This document shows positions 1 through 11,493 of a DNA stretch of 64,000 bases, one piece after another (within the stretch, counting starts at the first letter, position 1; every line of letters begins with the position of its first letter). Under the pieces are notes generated by a model that had not been told where the DNA came from, did no database searches, and saw only the letters and a list, made by a program, of their open reading frames with translations. Where the stretch lies: contig CM060732.1 in assembly GCA_030704615.1 (NCBI GenBank), forward strand, positions 36,809,053 to 36,873,052, written 5' to 3'. The translations under genes were made by a program, and so were the position numbers. Source of the stretch: Takakia lepidozioides. Lineage: Eukaryota > Streptophyta > Takakiopsida > Takakiales > Takakiaceae.

Positions 1-1828
1 CTCATGTTTCTGGATTGAGCAAGTTAGTTGCAGATTCAGAAAACTAGCTTCAGAGCCAACCAGAGTGTTAGGAATGACCTTCATGATCTCAGGCTTGATC
101 TCCACAATATCTAATGGATAAATCCACCATGGGTTATCTTCCGTTTTTTTTTTACTCAGGATCCGGGAACTGCATGGCTTCTCCAACATTGACCCAACAA
201 ATGTCGTCAATGTATCGGAAAGCATGTAGGAATCTGGACATCAAATCATATTTGCCCAAAGCAGCCAGCCTCTTGTTGAATTTGCATTCATAGTATACAA
301 CGTAGATGTTGCGCCACATGGGTGAACAAGAAAACCCCATAGGGATTCCAGAGACTTGTTGCCAGACCCAATCCCCCAGAGTCACAAAGCAGTGGGTCAT
401 TAGCCAGACATGGAGATTCACAAGTTTTTCTGTAGAGAATCCCACCCACAGACCAGATTTGGGTGCTGAAGGACCCCACCTTGTTTTTCCAAAACTTGCT
501 TTGTTGATTGAAACTGCACCCAAAGGCTATGTTTTGCCCGTTGGTACTTGCGGTGATACTGCTTAAAAGCAGTATTTACAATGTCCGAGATAGCATTTCC
601 CAGGTTTTTGTTACCTGAAAAGGGAATGTTCTCATAACACTGCGTAATGTCAGCAACGAAAACATTATAGATCTTCTCTGATAAATTCAGGCTAAACTCT
701 GTGACAAAGTCTACAATCCAATACATGGAAGTAGAGACCTTACCGAAATTCTTGTAACAGAGTAGCATATCACTGATCCATTCCTTGATCAAGGTCAATA
801 AGGCCATAGTAGCGACAGTTAGTATTTGTGCAACTAGAGAGAACACACTACTGTGGGCATTAATAATCCACATGTATTTCTTTTTGTGTAGCTTATAGAT
901 GCCCATGAAATATGGAAGCTTCAAGTCATATATCTGAATTTCAGGTATCAGTTGCTGTAACTCATCAAAGACAAACTTTAGTACAACATCAGGGTTCAAC
1001 CATACCTCATTCTTCATGCAGGGTTTGAAATCTTTCCCCATTAGATGATGGAAAGCCTGTAGTCTGATATGCCTTATGCACATGAAACAGACATTGTTGT
1101 TAGCCTTGTCCAGACCAGACATGTACAGGTGATCAAGTAGCCAACTTAGTTCATTTTGTTCTTCTTTAAGAAGCAATGGGTTCTCATCATGGATCTTAAA
1201 GGTAGACTTACATCTACTGGCTTTCTGCTGCAGGTTGTACCAACACGTTTTCTTGATCCATTCCATACATTCTTTTTTCCACGAAGCATTTTCATTCACT
1301 TTTGAGTATCACACAAGTTTTTATAAAAGTCGATACTACAGCCTCCACCACTTCACATAAGACTATGCGTCTTAGGGGAATATGGTTGATGCCCAGACAT
1401 AAAAGTCTTCTGAGTTTAGGGTGTCGTATTTCTTCCAGATCCATCGTTTTGACATGCTTACTAGTCTGATGCCCTGGTAAGTGGAACTCATTTATTGTGT
1501 CCTCATCACAGGAATTTGCCAATCTCTTGAATTTCTCACAGCCACATGTATTTACATTTAGTATGTCAGCTTGGAAAGAGAAATCCCTGAAAACCCTAGC
1601 AGGCTGATAGTATTTAGCTCCACTGTGCCTGTGATAAGTCCATCCAAAAATGATCTCATCTACTAAGGAAGATAGCTCTTCTTGGTTACAAGCTACTAAG
1701 GCTTCCTTAATCAAATTTTTAGCATTGATCCAGGTAGGCCAACACTGCTGCATCTTCATGTACATCCTTAGCACCACCAAACTCCTCACTGATCTCTGGA
1801 TCGTCAAGCACACTATCTCTATGACCAA
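1..1828 (-). pseudogene. Penelope-like reverse transcriptase remnant, running off the left edge
   Basis: Three minus-strand reading frames follow one another (1828-1292, 1299-418, 523-152) and the homology continues through the window edge, so this is one RT gene broken by frameshifts. Visible RT features in order: a DKANN motif in the fingers, PYFMGIYKLHK, VADITQCYENIP (first catalytic Asp), GIPMGFSCSP and FRYIDDICWVN (catalytic YIDD box). A Cys/His-containing segment precedes the RT. The DK, KLHK and RYIDD pattern is what I know from Penelope-like and related telomerase-like retroelements rather than LTR or LINE RTs; no GIY-YIG endonuclease is visible. It abuts the gypsy remnant near 1860. 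Family assignment is inference; RT identity is firm. Confidence 0.7.
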
Positions 1829-1868
1829 TCACATGGGATGGACCAGCTTGAGCTCCCATTGCTAGAAT

Positions 1869-2830
1869 GCATAAAAAGACAGATGCGTGTCATCCTAGCA
1901 CCATCTCCTCATCCGTCTCACCATGCCAACGAGCTCATGTATCATCAAGCTCACTTGTGCATGGATTGTGACTCGATCCATCCACATCTCGGTTGACTAT
2001 TCCGGCTCGATGCACCACCTGGAAGTCGTATGCTTGAAGCATAAGTGCCCACCGTGCAAGCTTCCCTGTAAGCTTGTCTGACTCCATCAACCACTTCAAT
2101 GGTTGGCGATCCGTGACAATGGTGAAGAGATTGTCATAGAGGTAGCATCTAAAATGTGTCATTGCCCATACTGCAGCTAGACACTCCCGTTCATAGGAAC
2201 TATACTTCGCCTCGGCATCATTGTTCGAGCGGCTAGCATATGCCACTATGAACTCTCTTCTCTCATCATCCACCTGTGTGAGCACTGCTCCAATCCCTAG
2301 CATACTCCAATCCGTATGTAGCTGGAAAGACCGCCCCCGAATAGGCGCAGAAGTCAATCGAGCCTTGAGTTCCTTAAAGGCTTCATATGGCTCCTCCTCC
2401 CACTGCCACTCCTGACCCACCTTGGTCAACTTGGTAAGAGCTTTCGCAATGCTGCTAAATCCCTTGACAAACCGACGATAGTAGTTTGCCAACCCCATGA
2501 AAGCATGAACTCTGCTTACATCTATGGGGCGTGGAATGCGTGCAATGGCCTCCACCTTTGTCTGTTGAACACCCAATCCTCCAGGGTATATCATGTGGCC
2601 CAGATACTCAATCTGGTCGTGGAAGAATTTGCACTTTCCAGGGTGCAGTTTCAATCCATGTGCCCTCAAGCGCTCAAACACCATCTGAAGGTGTCTCTCA
2701 TGCTTCTCAACCGTGGCACTAAAGATGATGATGTCATCAATGTAGCACCGGCGCGAAGTCTAGCCCTGCAAGAATCCTATCCATGACCCTCTGAAACTCT
2801 GCAGGATGTGGTATAGCTTTATAGGATTGT
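1869..2830 (-). pseudogene. Ty3/gypsy RT C-terminal half and RNase H
   Basis: The stretch begins in the RT palm just before the catalytic box; a one-base loss near 2750 breaks the frame at the YIDD-type motif. From 2684 an open frame of 249 codons encodes the RT thumb (GLKLHPGKCKFF, YLGHMI, MGLANYYRRFVKGFS) and an RNase H domain (LHTDWS, AYASRSNNDAEAKYSSYERE, then TDRQPLKWLMES). It ends with a short tail after VVHRAG, the usual end of RNase H in gypsy elements. The same region at 52960-53590 is closely similar, so both belong to one family. It continues the RT at 5664-6090, from which an insertion separates it. Confidence 0.85.
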
Positions 2831-3599
2831 GTGCTTAGATTGTGTGGTGGACAGCGATGTTTGTTGTGGCACGATGCTTAGGTGCACGACATATCCTACA
2901 AAAAAATAACACATTATGGAGAAACAAAGTCACAATAACCAACACCACCCAAAACACACAAATACCAAACAATAAGTGAACAATTTAATACATTGAGGCA
3001 AACAACGGGTTTCGCCGCCAGCGAAATAAATCAAGGTATCAGGTTTCATCAGCGAAATTTCAAGGTATCGTTGCTTCCAATGGTTTCGTGGGCAAAACAA
3101 AATGAGTTGTGTTTGGTTTTGCATCTATTTGCATCTGTAAGATATTTAATATCTCTAAATTACGTATCACTAGCAAGTTTTCAGCATCTAAGCTGGTTGT
3201 GCCCTCAGTCAACATATCTTTAAAAAGTTTGAAGAGCACAAATTTGAAGCTTCAAAGCTCATATGCACATTGGGACTTCTAAACCTACAATCTTAACATT
3301 AGTGGATATAAAACTATCATAAACGGTATGTAACTTGATTGATCTGAAGGGATATGAAATCACAAGATCACATGTTGTGGAAAGTGGGAAAAACGTGGAT
3401 ATTATTTGCAACAACCTTTCTTAATGCTTTGGGTGAGTAACAAAACCGATTTGGGATCGATTCTCCAAAACAACAACAAAACATGTTTAAACCACCGAGG
3501 GCTGTGGAATTAGATGATGTGGCATCCCTTGTCCAACATCGACCTAATGGCACCAATTTCAGTTCCTATGTGGGTGAAGATGTGTAATCTCACCCCTTC

Positions 3600-4434
3600 A
3601 TAAATCAAGACCTGCAAATAGGATGTCGTGGATGGTGTACAGATAGTAAAAAAAAACAAATGTGGCTATTGCATGGCCCTTGAGATCCTTTCACTACAAG
3701 CTGTCTGAAAAGAGTGATGACATCATTATAAGGACCAAAAATGACATGCCAACGGGCTTGAGCAGATCCAAGAATCATAAAAGCCAGCTGTTTAATTGGC
3801 ATTGCCCGTATCTGAGATGCAACCGCAGCCCTACTACAACTAGTGGCTGCACAGGCAGCATGGCTTGGTTTGACCACCGTCTGGTACATGTTCAATAATT
3901 TGGGAGTTTTTTTCTTGGATGCATCTCACCCTTCTACTAGCAGCAAACTCCATAGCTTTATGGTATGGCTTATCAAAACAATGAGAAAGGCTGTCATGGC
4001 GCAAATTACTTTCCAGCTTACGAGGGGTTACATGATGGAGGCTGCTCTGGAATTTACTGCAAATCCACTAGCCAAACTACTCAAGAAACTGGGTAATGTT
4101 GGGGCTGCTAAGTGCATTGAAAAAATAATCAAAACTGGTTCATTTACAGAGCTACTACTCAAACCTCTTGCCAAAAAGTAGAAGTTTGAAGGTTGTGGGA
4201 TAACACCTCCTCCTAACAAGTTTGCAGGAACCAGAGGCAGAGGTATACAATCAAGAGGTAGAGGAGGATATGGTCGTTGATCCCCTTCAGGCCGTGGTGT
4301 ATCTCCAGGACGTGCACTGTCTAACTCATCCTACTCTGATCAGTCATGCAGTTACTCTTCAAACAACTCTGGAGCTTCATGAGATGTTGTCAACATTGGC
4401 AGTACTGCCTCTAACCGCACCAGAACCAGACTAG
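3600..4434 (+). other. Unrecognised open frames with an arginine/glycine-rich segment
   Basis: Plus-strand frames at 3843-4181 (112 codons) and 4222-4434 (70 codons) lie between the LTR-like end and the integrase of the nested fragment. Reading past the first stop gives a short RGRG-type Arg/Gly-rich run near 4205-4280, as seen in nucleic-acid-binding tails. No retrotransposon Gag motif or zinc knuckle is visible, and I recognise no family. It may be gag-like or captured sequence. The flanks 2890-3600 and 4435-4684 hold nothing I can identify. Confidence 0.2.
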
Positions 4435-4684
4435 GGGAGGACTCTCTTATCAAGAGACGTGACTTCAGTTCATGGGATAAGTGAAAAATAGGTATAACTC
4501 AGTTCCTATATGTGTTGGATGTATGCAGTGATGGACACAAGTGAAGAAGAGGAGGTTGTTGAAACAAGAAATTACAACAGCATGGCAGACGAAAGTTGAT
4601 CAGAAATAAAAATGCTGCACCCTTGGGGTACATACACATTCTATATCCCAATAGGGGTATCGTACTAGAGAGACAGCAGCCAGT

Positions 4685-5662
4685 GTGATTACTAAGGAGA
4701 GAGATCGGATTCTACAACGAGCCAAGAAGTTCAAGTGGGAAGGGACTCACCTACTCCGAGTATGGGAGGATGGACAAGCGAGGATTGTGCCTCATCCAAC
4801 ACAACGAACGCGATTGGTATGCCATGCCCATGAGGAGTTGAGACATTTTGGGGTGCGGCGCACTCATAGTTTGCTGCGAGGACAGTATTGGTGGCGGGGC
4901 ATGCACATTGATGTGCAACAGTTAGTGGCAAGGTGCATGGTGTGTGATAGAGTGCGGGCTTCTTTCAATGTACCTACTCCACAATTGCATTATTTATCCA
5001 TTATGGGTTTGAGCTATCGTTGGAGTCTTGACTTCGCAGGCCTATTGCCACTAATGGTTTGCTATAACAAGTATGTGCTGGCGATGGTAGAACATTTTTC
5101 CAAATGGATTGAATTGGTGGCATTGCCTGCAAGGCAAGTGAGGGGGCTGCGTATGCATTCTTAGATCGAGTGCTTAGCCAATTTGGTACTCCAACCGAGG
5201 TACTCACGGATTAGGGAAGAGAGTTCTTGGGGGAGTTTCAGGCTTTGTGTGAGCAAGCCTTGATAGATCACCACACTACTTCTCGGGATCATCCCGAGGC
5301 TGATGGCTTGGCCGAGAGGGTTGTGCAAACAGTTAAGCGAGGCTTGCGCAAGTATGGCTTGCAAAATGGACACTTGGGAGATTGAGACTTTCAGCTACCT
5401 TGGTTGGCCATGGGTTACAGGTTTAGCAAGCAAGCGTCACTTGCCTCATTCTCGCCTTATTTCTTTCTCTTTGGCCGAGAGCCAGATTTGCCTGCATCTA
5501 TTCGCAGGGAGACTGCAGTAGTCCTCAACCTTGATGATCCGAATGGGTGGACACAAGCATGTGCCCAACGGGCAGAGTTGTTCAAGAGAGTCATGTCTTT
5601 GGCTTTTGAGAACCTTACTATTGCCCAACACCGAGACATATTGAGGTACGCCACTATACGTG
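4685..5662 (+). pseudogene. Ty3/gypsy integrase fragment
   Basis: The zinc-binding HHCC module is visible (HAHEELRHFGVRRTH, then CMVC), followed by the catalytic core: first Asp in WSLDFAG, second Asp in VLTD before a premature TAG, and the Glu in DHPEADGLAERV. A frameshift near 5130-5160 and in-frame stops near 5213 and 5385 inactivate it. The downstream part (MGYRFSKQASLASFSPY, FGREPDLPA) matches the plus-strand copy at 53790-54760 almost word for word, so this is the same family as the DNMT/PHD element. It is cut at LRYATIR, where the minus-strand RT of the host element begins. Confidence 0.85.
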
Positions 5663-5663
5663 T

Positions 5664-6090
5664 CTTCAACCCAAATGGTAGGAAGCGCCATTGGTACAAA
5701 CAATCCTTCCTATGCTGGTCAATCCCCCAGAATGTCGTTTTTTGCTTGTCAGTCTCTTTGATTGGCAACTGGTGATAACCCGATTGTAAGTCCAATGTGC
5801 TAAACACCTTCGCATGCCCAATGACATCAAAGATTTCCTCTGGAGTTGGCATGACATATCTATCGGACTTAGTCTGACGGTTCACAGGACGATAGTCCCC
5901 ACACATCTTTCTTTTTGTCCAATTGCCATAGATATCCTTCTTAGCTGGCATCACCGTTGCCGAGGCATACTCCCCGCCTGACAACTCCACCAATCCAGCT
6001 TCGAACAACTTCATAGTCTATGACTAGATCAAAGACCTCTCCATATCACTATACCTGTAGGGCCTTCGAAAAATTGGCGTGTCACTTGGG
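5664..6090 (-). pseudogene. Ty3/gypsy RT N-terminal half
   Basis: An open frame from 6014 shows the classical gypsy RT start: KLFEAGLVELSGGEYASATV, KKD, MCGDYRPVNRQT, FSTLDLQSGYHQLPI (first catalytic Asp), FWGI and FLPFGLK. An upstream stop separates it from a few more matching residues (to about 6090). The frame then runs into integrase sequence on the opposite strand at about 5664, which marks the insertion junction. The catalytic YIDD box is found 2.9 kb away, at about 2750. It lies directly downstream of the DNMT in the element's own reading direction. Confidence 0.85.
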
Positions 6091-6149
6091 CAGTTGCAGG
6101 ATTGGGTGGATCAAAAGCGGCACATGTTGAGTCCACTGGAAGTCCATGA

Positions 6150-6735
6150 TTTTTTATTTTTTTTTGTTGAGTCTATTGCTTTTAGTTTATTTTTTAAAGA
6201 TAGATAATAATATACATAACATTTTTAGTAAAGAGTCCCTCCTCAAATATTGAAAACATTCTTTACTAGATATTTTAATCTTTAATTTGAAAAACCATTT
6301 AGACGTCAAAATCTAGAGTTATTAACCACTTGTCCATATACCACATGGCATCTCTAGATTATAGGTTTGTATGCCTTTTTTAATAATAGACGACACCTCA
6401 AAAACCCAAAACATAAGATGCTATGGACTAGAGCAAATCAACATGTTTTTATGTGCAAAATAGTCCATAGCTCTCAATTCCTAAGATAACTAGTCCATAT
6501 AAAAGTGGATTTGGATTGGATTTAAAAATGGCACCCCTAGTGTGTTTTCCTTTGTGCCAGTGTATAAGTGTACATGATGTTTTTTCAGTTCATAAGATTT
6601 TATGTGTAACATCTGCACTCCACAATAATCAACTTTAAAAGTTCATGATTGTTTTTGCAATTTAACAATTGGTACACATACCTATTGTAGTTAGAAACCT
6701 TATACCATATAAATTTAAATGAAATATTGAGTTGT
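6150..6735. other. AT-rich insertion between DNMT and RT of the gypsy element
   Basis: Base composition changes abruptly to AT-rich from about 6150 (a T-rich run) to about 6735, while flanking sequence on both sides has the composition and coding trace of the gypsy polyprotein. The minus-strand frame entering at 6735 stops looking like protein. No terminal inverted repeats, target duplication or coding motif were found. It is probably a small nested insertion of unknown type. Confidence 0.4.
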
Positions 6736-7059
6736 TGGACAAATATGGGAAACACCTTGAGAACATCCTCTGGGGAAGAAACATTCTCAACCTCTTCAAA
6801 AACATTGGCCACCTTGGCCTCCAACTGATCCTCAGTGTATGGCTCCCCCCACTCCTCATACTGCTGCTTGAGAGATCCAATGACTCTCTCTTTGCGCATC
6901 TCATCCCACATCTGCCATGGGTGTTTGCACCCCATGATCTTGTGCTCGCCCCCACTCACTGCCTCCACCGTCCCGGTTGGCAGAGATGGTGTAATATCTC
7001 ATGGAAGTGCAAAAGTAGCCACCAATGTTTGCAATCTTCGTTGCTTAGCCATACACAAG

Positions 7060-8010
7060 CCAATGACCTATGTCAAGCAATTGAGATCCATTGCCTAACC
7101 CAACACCTGGCGTCGTGATGCCTCTGAACAGCTGGCACAGCTATAGTGCCCGTGACAAATCCCATTGCCCGCTCTCACTCATCCGCATTGGGCTCCACCA
7201 ATTGTTGTAGCACACTGTCCCAAATCAACCCAGGACCATTGTCTCGAAAAGCATGAGACAAGGGAAAGCTCATGAGCGTAGGCAAGGCTGCAAGTGGTTG
7301 CCCCACTTGATTTACCATTGCTAGAGGTGGACAGTCATCATGTCGCACCCTCTGTGGTTGCCTCCTTTGGTCCAAAATGCCCTCAACTATGAGATTGGGT
7401 GGCCGTTGAATGGAATCGTATGCTCTCTTGAGCAGCTCTGGTGGTGCAAGATTGGTCCACCACAATCGAGGTCGATGCGCTCGTGATCCCACCGTTGCTG
7501 CATCCAATAGCACCGCCGATCCAATCCTAGACCGCACCTGATGCATACTGGCCATAACCTTGGCCCGAGAGTCCCCCATAAGAGGAACATTCTCCAAGAT
7601 ATAGGCTAGAGGTTGCACTTGCCTCGTATGCAAGTCATGCAACACTCTCAACATCTCCCAAAACAAATGCAATCATGCATCATGCAAGCCATTCCCATGA
7701 CCTGCGGGAGAGTGTCCTTGGCAAGGCCATCTAGCTATCACCAAATCAATGGCACCATGCCGGTCCAAATCATCCGCCCCCAGCAAGGTAATGTCTACTG
7801 GCAAGGCCTTTTGATACCCTTGAATTGCTGAGAGAGACAACAACTCATGATACCGGTGTATGAGCAAGGCGATGTGACGCATAGAAATACGTCGAGCTAT
7901 CTCATCCTTCTCCACATACAAGCACTTGCGTACTTTAATCCCTGCTTGCAACACTCCTACAAGCCCAATGCTTATGTCTCCAAACATGTCTAGCAAACAA
8001 ATCCCTGAGT
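7060..8010 (-). pseudogene. Retrotransposon-encoded C5-cytosine DNA methyltransferase (decayed)
   Basis: The family transfers a methyl group from S-adenosylmethionine to cytosine C5 in DNA. The motifs appear in family order on the minus strand: motif I-like LLDMFG near 8006, motif II-like YVEKDE, motif IV WPCQGHS with the catalytic Pro-Cys at 7729-7710, motif VI ENVP at about 7602-7582, motif VIII RAHRPRLWW at 7483-7456, and a motif X-like MDLN segment near 7115-7075. No separate N-terminal reader domain is seen. Stops at about 7673, 7175 and within the motif X region make this copy non-functional. It sits in register between retropepsin and RT, so it was a domain of the Pol polyprotein. A coiled, acidic stretch (6968-6740) follows before the RT. 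Confidence 0.88.
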
Positions 8011-8091
8011 CGGGTGGTTGCCAGATAATGGGCATTGTGTCCAAAGGAGCTAACTGAGGAGGTCCGGGTAATGTCACTGAACTCCCCTCAC

Positions 8092-8720
8092 TCACCAATG
8101 GAAGGCCTCCTGCCATGCTTGGTGCAAACACTCGCCTGCTACTCGATGCAAATTCCCAACTGTACCCCACAGTGGAATATGAATAGGCATATGAGAAAGC
8201 AAATCAGCCTTGTATGCAAATTGTTTGTCCTCATCAGGTGGTGGCCTATCATCTACATGGCTATTGCCCTCCAAGAGCTCACCACCCCAAGCCACCACCC
8301 CTGACAATGCAGCCAATGTGGGCATCATGTTCCTATGATCCACCGCTACATTCCCAATAAACCGCACTAGAAGCAGTGCACGTCGACCATCCCCTAACTG
8401 CCATTCCGACCTATAAGATGTCGTTTCCTCCCAAAAGTCCAAAGTAAAGCCCATCGGGTATAACACAGCCCCACCAACAAGCAATCGTAAGACATCGCGT
8501 CCGTAACAATGACTTTAGCTCTCATGACAGAGCCATCTATAGGATGATCTGGCTACAATCGAATGAAGAGCTCATGGCGTGTAATCCCTCGTGCCTTCTC
8601 TGAACCGCCCAAAGATGTTTGAATTTAGAAAGGGCAAGGTTCCAAATCCGCCTCTGTAAGGCCCAAGCCTGCAATTGCTGCTCTCCCTAACATCAATGTT
8701 GTGCTCCCGAGTCCAACAAG
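8092..8720 (-). pseudogene. Retropepsin-like aspartic protease of the DNMT gypsy element
   Basis: Between the alanine-rich linker and the DNMT, the minus strand encodes a retropepsin-like stretch: a segment near 8680 that in this copy has lost the usual Asp-Ser/Thr-Gly by small changes, then MLGRAAIAGLGL, and an open frame from 8484 with YDCLLVGAVLYPMGF, resembling the C-terminal part of gypsy proteases. An open linker follows into the DNMT. The family's role is cleavage of Gag-Pol. Stops near 8620-8500 interrupt it. Confidence 0.55.
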
Positions 8721-8732
8721 ACCCGCAGTGAC

Positions 8733-9518
8733 CTATACCTCAACCAATTGAAACACTCCATCCTCATTGTCCACCAGGACTACCCCATGAGTTACTATGC
8801 TGCGCTCAATGGCTAGCCTAGCTGACAACTCCTGTAACCTTGCAGCTGCCGCTTGCCATGGCGCAGCTGTGGCTGACTTCACCCTCGAATCCAAAGCATC
8901 CATAGACTGCACCTTATCTGCTATCTCCGTAGATAGTGCCGATACATCACCACTATCATAGAGTCTAGCTGCTAGTCTGAACACAGCAGCTAGCCGAATC
9001 CCCGGCATTGCAATGGTCATTGCAGAAAATAATGGAGCGTGACAAACCGCCGTAGCCGCCCCCAACAATGTACTGGCTGCACCTTGCTTTGCAGTACCAC
9101 CCACTGACATTTCCCGAGCCACACCAGCTCTCCCCAATGACACTCGTGGCTCTACCTCTGACACACTTGGGTGAGCGGGTGCCATTGATGGCGTAGGTGG
9201 CATTGTCTTAGCCAATGTAAAGGACTGTGGCAGCCTTGTCTGACAACTTGTTTCCCCCCTTTGTGGATCAAAATCCACATCCGCTCCTCTTGGCTCAGGA
9301 GCACGCGTTGCTGCTCGAGTGACAGCAGCAGCAGAGTCCAATACATGCAATGGCCCTGCAAGTGCGGCTCCACACATGAAGCCCATACCAATCTGATCTT
9401 CCCTAGGCATAAGAGGTTGTGCAGGTAGGGCTTGAACCTCAAGCCTTGGAGCTGGCGCAACACGATTAGTGGCCATGGCAGCAAGACGTTGCTCTAGCTG
9501 GGCAAGTCTATCCACCAT
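8733..9518 (-). pseudogene. Alanine-rich linker region between Gag zinc knuckles and protease
   Basis: An open frame of 261 codons, rich in Ala, Leu, Val and Pro, begins with MVDRLAQLEQRLAAM, a heptad-like stretch. It lies directly downstream of the zinc-knuckle region and upstream of the protease, so it is probably the C-terminal part of Gag or a spacer. No enzymatic motif is visible. It is the longest intact frame left in this copy. Function unknown. Confidence 0.5.
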
Positions 9519-9599
9519 GCCTTGGTCATGACCTTGACCTTGACCCTGTGCTCATTGGTTTTGGTTACGACCTCCACCCCGACCTCTGCCTCCTCTACA

Positions 9600-10672
9600 T
9601 CTCTGGACTACATTGTCTCGTCCTCGGCCACCATTTTTCCCTTGGAACTGGCCTAGCCGTAGCTCAGGATGCAAGCCATAACAATGGGCCTCCTTATGCC
9701 CATACTTTCCACAATGCCCTCACTGTAGTTGTGTAGGTGCCTGTGCCGGCCCTTTGCCTCTCTCCGGGCAATCCTTCTTGACATGGGGTCCTCTACAATC
9801 CCAACAAGTCACACCCGATTGCTGTTGGCCTGAGATGAAGGAAGAGACCTCTGCATCTGAGATCCTCTCTGTCCTTCCCTCAGCTTCACCTGAGCCCCCT
9901 TGTTGCCTTGAACACGTTGGGATAGTGGTTGTTGTTGGCTAGGAGCCCCACTTCATTGTGTCTCCTTGCCAAACCCCACCATAACCACTCGCTCCCTTAA
10001 ACTCTCAGTAGACCTTCGTTGGAACTCTTGCAAGCTTCGCAACTTCTCTGTCCTTATCCCTTGGTAGTTTCTCCTCAACTCCTCGAAGAACTCCACAACT
10101 GGGTTAAAGGCAGGCACGGGTGCTGGTTGTGCAGCAGGAGCTTGAATGGATTTCCCAGCTCCTATACCACTTGTCCCACTACTAGTGCTTGTAGTTGGAG
10201 ATGTTTGTGTAGCTGCTGGTGTCGCCACTGCCCTTGTGCCTCTAGTGATGGAGACATAGTTAGGTGACCAATATTCTCGTCACTCCTCAATCTCCATCGC
10301 ATGTCCCCACCTAAATTCATGGTAATCATCTATGGGCGGCCCCTCAAGGTGCTGGAATAGTCCCTTCCATGCTATAAAGGGCGTAAACAGTTGTGGATTG
10401 CGCATTTGCTGCAAATCACACCAACTGTCAAACTCTTGTATGAAGTCATTAAGCTCGATGGTGCCCATAGCTCCAGAGTACCTACGTGGCCCATTGGTAG
10501 CTCCATACATCTCCTCCATCGTGTCCCACAACAATGGCACGGAAATGACTTGCACCCTCGGCGAGAATCCTCATGACTCCGAGTCTGAACCTTCCTTAGA
10601 AGACACTGAAGGTGAAGGTGGCCTAAACTGCACACCTCGTCTTGTGTACCCACTAGTATCGCTGGTGCTCAT
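9600..10672 (-). pseudogene. Gag with tandem CCHC zinc knuckles (DNMT gypsy element)
   Basis: The likely start is the ATG at 10672, followed by a Ser/Thr-rich N-terminus. Frames 10555-10280 and 10228-9953 show the capsid-like region (WKGLFQHLEGPPIDDYHEF; FFEELRRNYQG; LQEFQRRSTESLRERV), which reads like a retrotransposon Gag. Two knuckles follow: CWDCRGPHVKKDC (9806-9768) and a second, CGKYGHKEAHC, near 9715-9680. In the second, the first Cys of the pair appears replaced by a stop or other residue. Gag packages the element RNA. The frame is broken at about 10565, 10270, 9950 and in the knuckle region. Confidence 0.75.
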
Positions 10673-11493
10673 ACTGGCACTCCCCTCAGCAGCTGGTGGC
10701 ACCTCCGTGATGAAAACTCACAACCCAACCGGTTGTCAACCTGTCTCTAATCCCCACTTTCCGCAAGGTAACCGGGTAGAGAACCTATTGCGGCTACTGG
10801 TTCAAGCAGGAATAATAGGTTTCTAACGTAGACCTGTACCTGCACCTGCATCCACCGCAAGCATTCATATGGTCTGCTGGTCATCAACCCAGCCTCGCCA
10901 TAGAAGAAACACTGGTGGTCTTGCTGGTCATCACTCTAGCCTCACCACCGACAACATACTCTAGGATTGGCCGGTGATCAGATCCGGACCAACCTCCTAT
11001 GAAAACAAGCGCCCACACAAAGCTAACATGGCGCACAGTCAAGCATGCAGGTGTGGAGAGGATCCAAACACAAGAAAATCAAGACAGCAACTCCCCCACA
11101 CCAAAAACACTCCATAGTGTCGCTCTTGCAAGGACACCCCAGCCCAAACCCGGACTGACTCTTGCCTCCACCTACGGAAAGGTTTTGTCCTACAAAGATG
11201 GTGAAAGACTATGGGGAAGAGAAACTAAAGCAATTCCTAACCCCAAAATTCTCTCATCCCACCTCTCTCCCTCCTGTCTCTCTCCACTCGCTTGTATGGC
11301 CGTGGCAAGTATCCTTCAAATATCCCTCAATCAATCATTTAAGAGCACTTCAACATTGTCCACTAAAGCTCCTCGAAGGGTCCTCCAATACTCCTCCAAG
11401 GACCCCAAAGATCCTCCAAACACTCCTCCAAGGGCCCTCAAATATCTTCCAAACAATCCTCCAAAGGTCCTTAAATTTCACTAAGTCCTTTCA
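10673..11493 (-). other. Leader of the DNMT element, with a C-rich degenerate repeat
   Basis: No coding signal is seen upstream of Gag. At 11360-11480 the plus strand carries degenerate repeats built around TCCTCCAA spaced about 18-22 bases apart. No canonical tRNA primer-binding site was found. Plus-strand frames here (10999-11500) are low-complexity and look non-coding. Confidence 0.4.

Larger units (their letters stand above)
2835..5664 (+). mobile_element. Inverted, internally deleted gypsy fragment nested in the RT of the DNMT element
   Basis: The RT coding sequence of the minus-strand element stops at about 5664 and resumes at about 2830. Between these points lies plus-strand sequence. 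Its left end (about 2835-2886) starts TGTG, contains GGACAGCGATG and ends GCACGACA, resembling the end of the 188-bp LTR block at 55421-55608. Its right end is integrase coding sequence of the same family, cut off in the middle of the domain's tail. RT, DNMT and Gag are missing, so this is a deleted copy in opposite orientation. I saw no clear target-site duplication, so recombination rather than simple insertion is possible. Confidence 0.55.
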
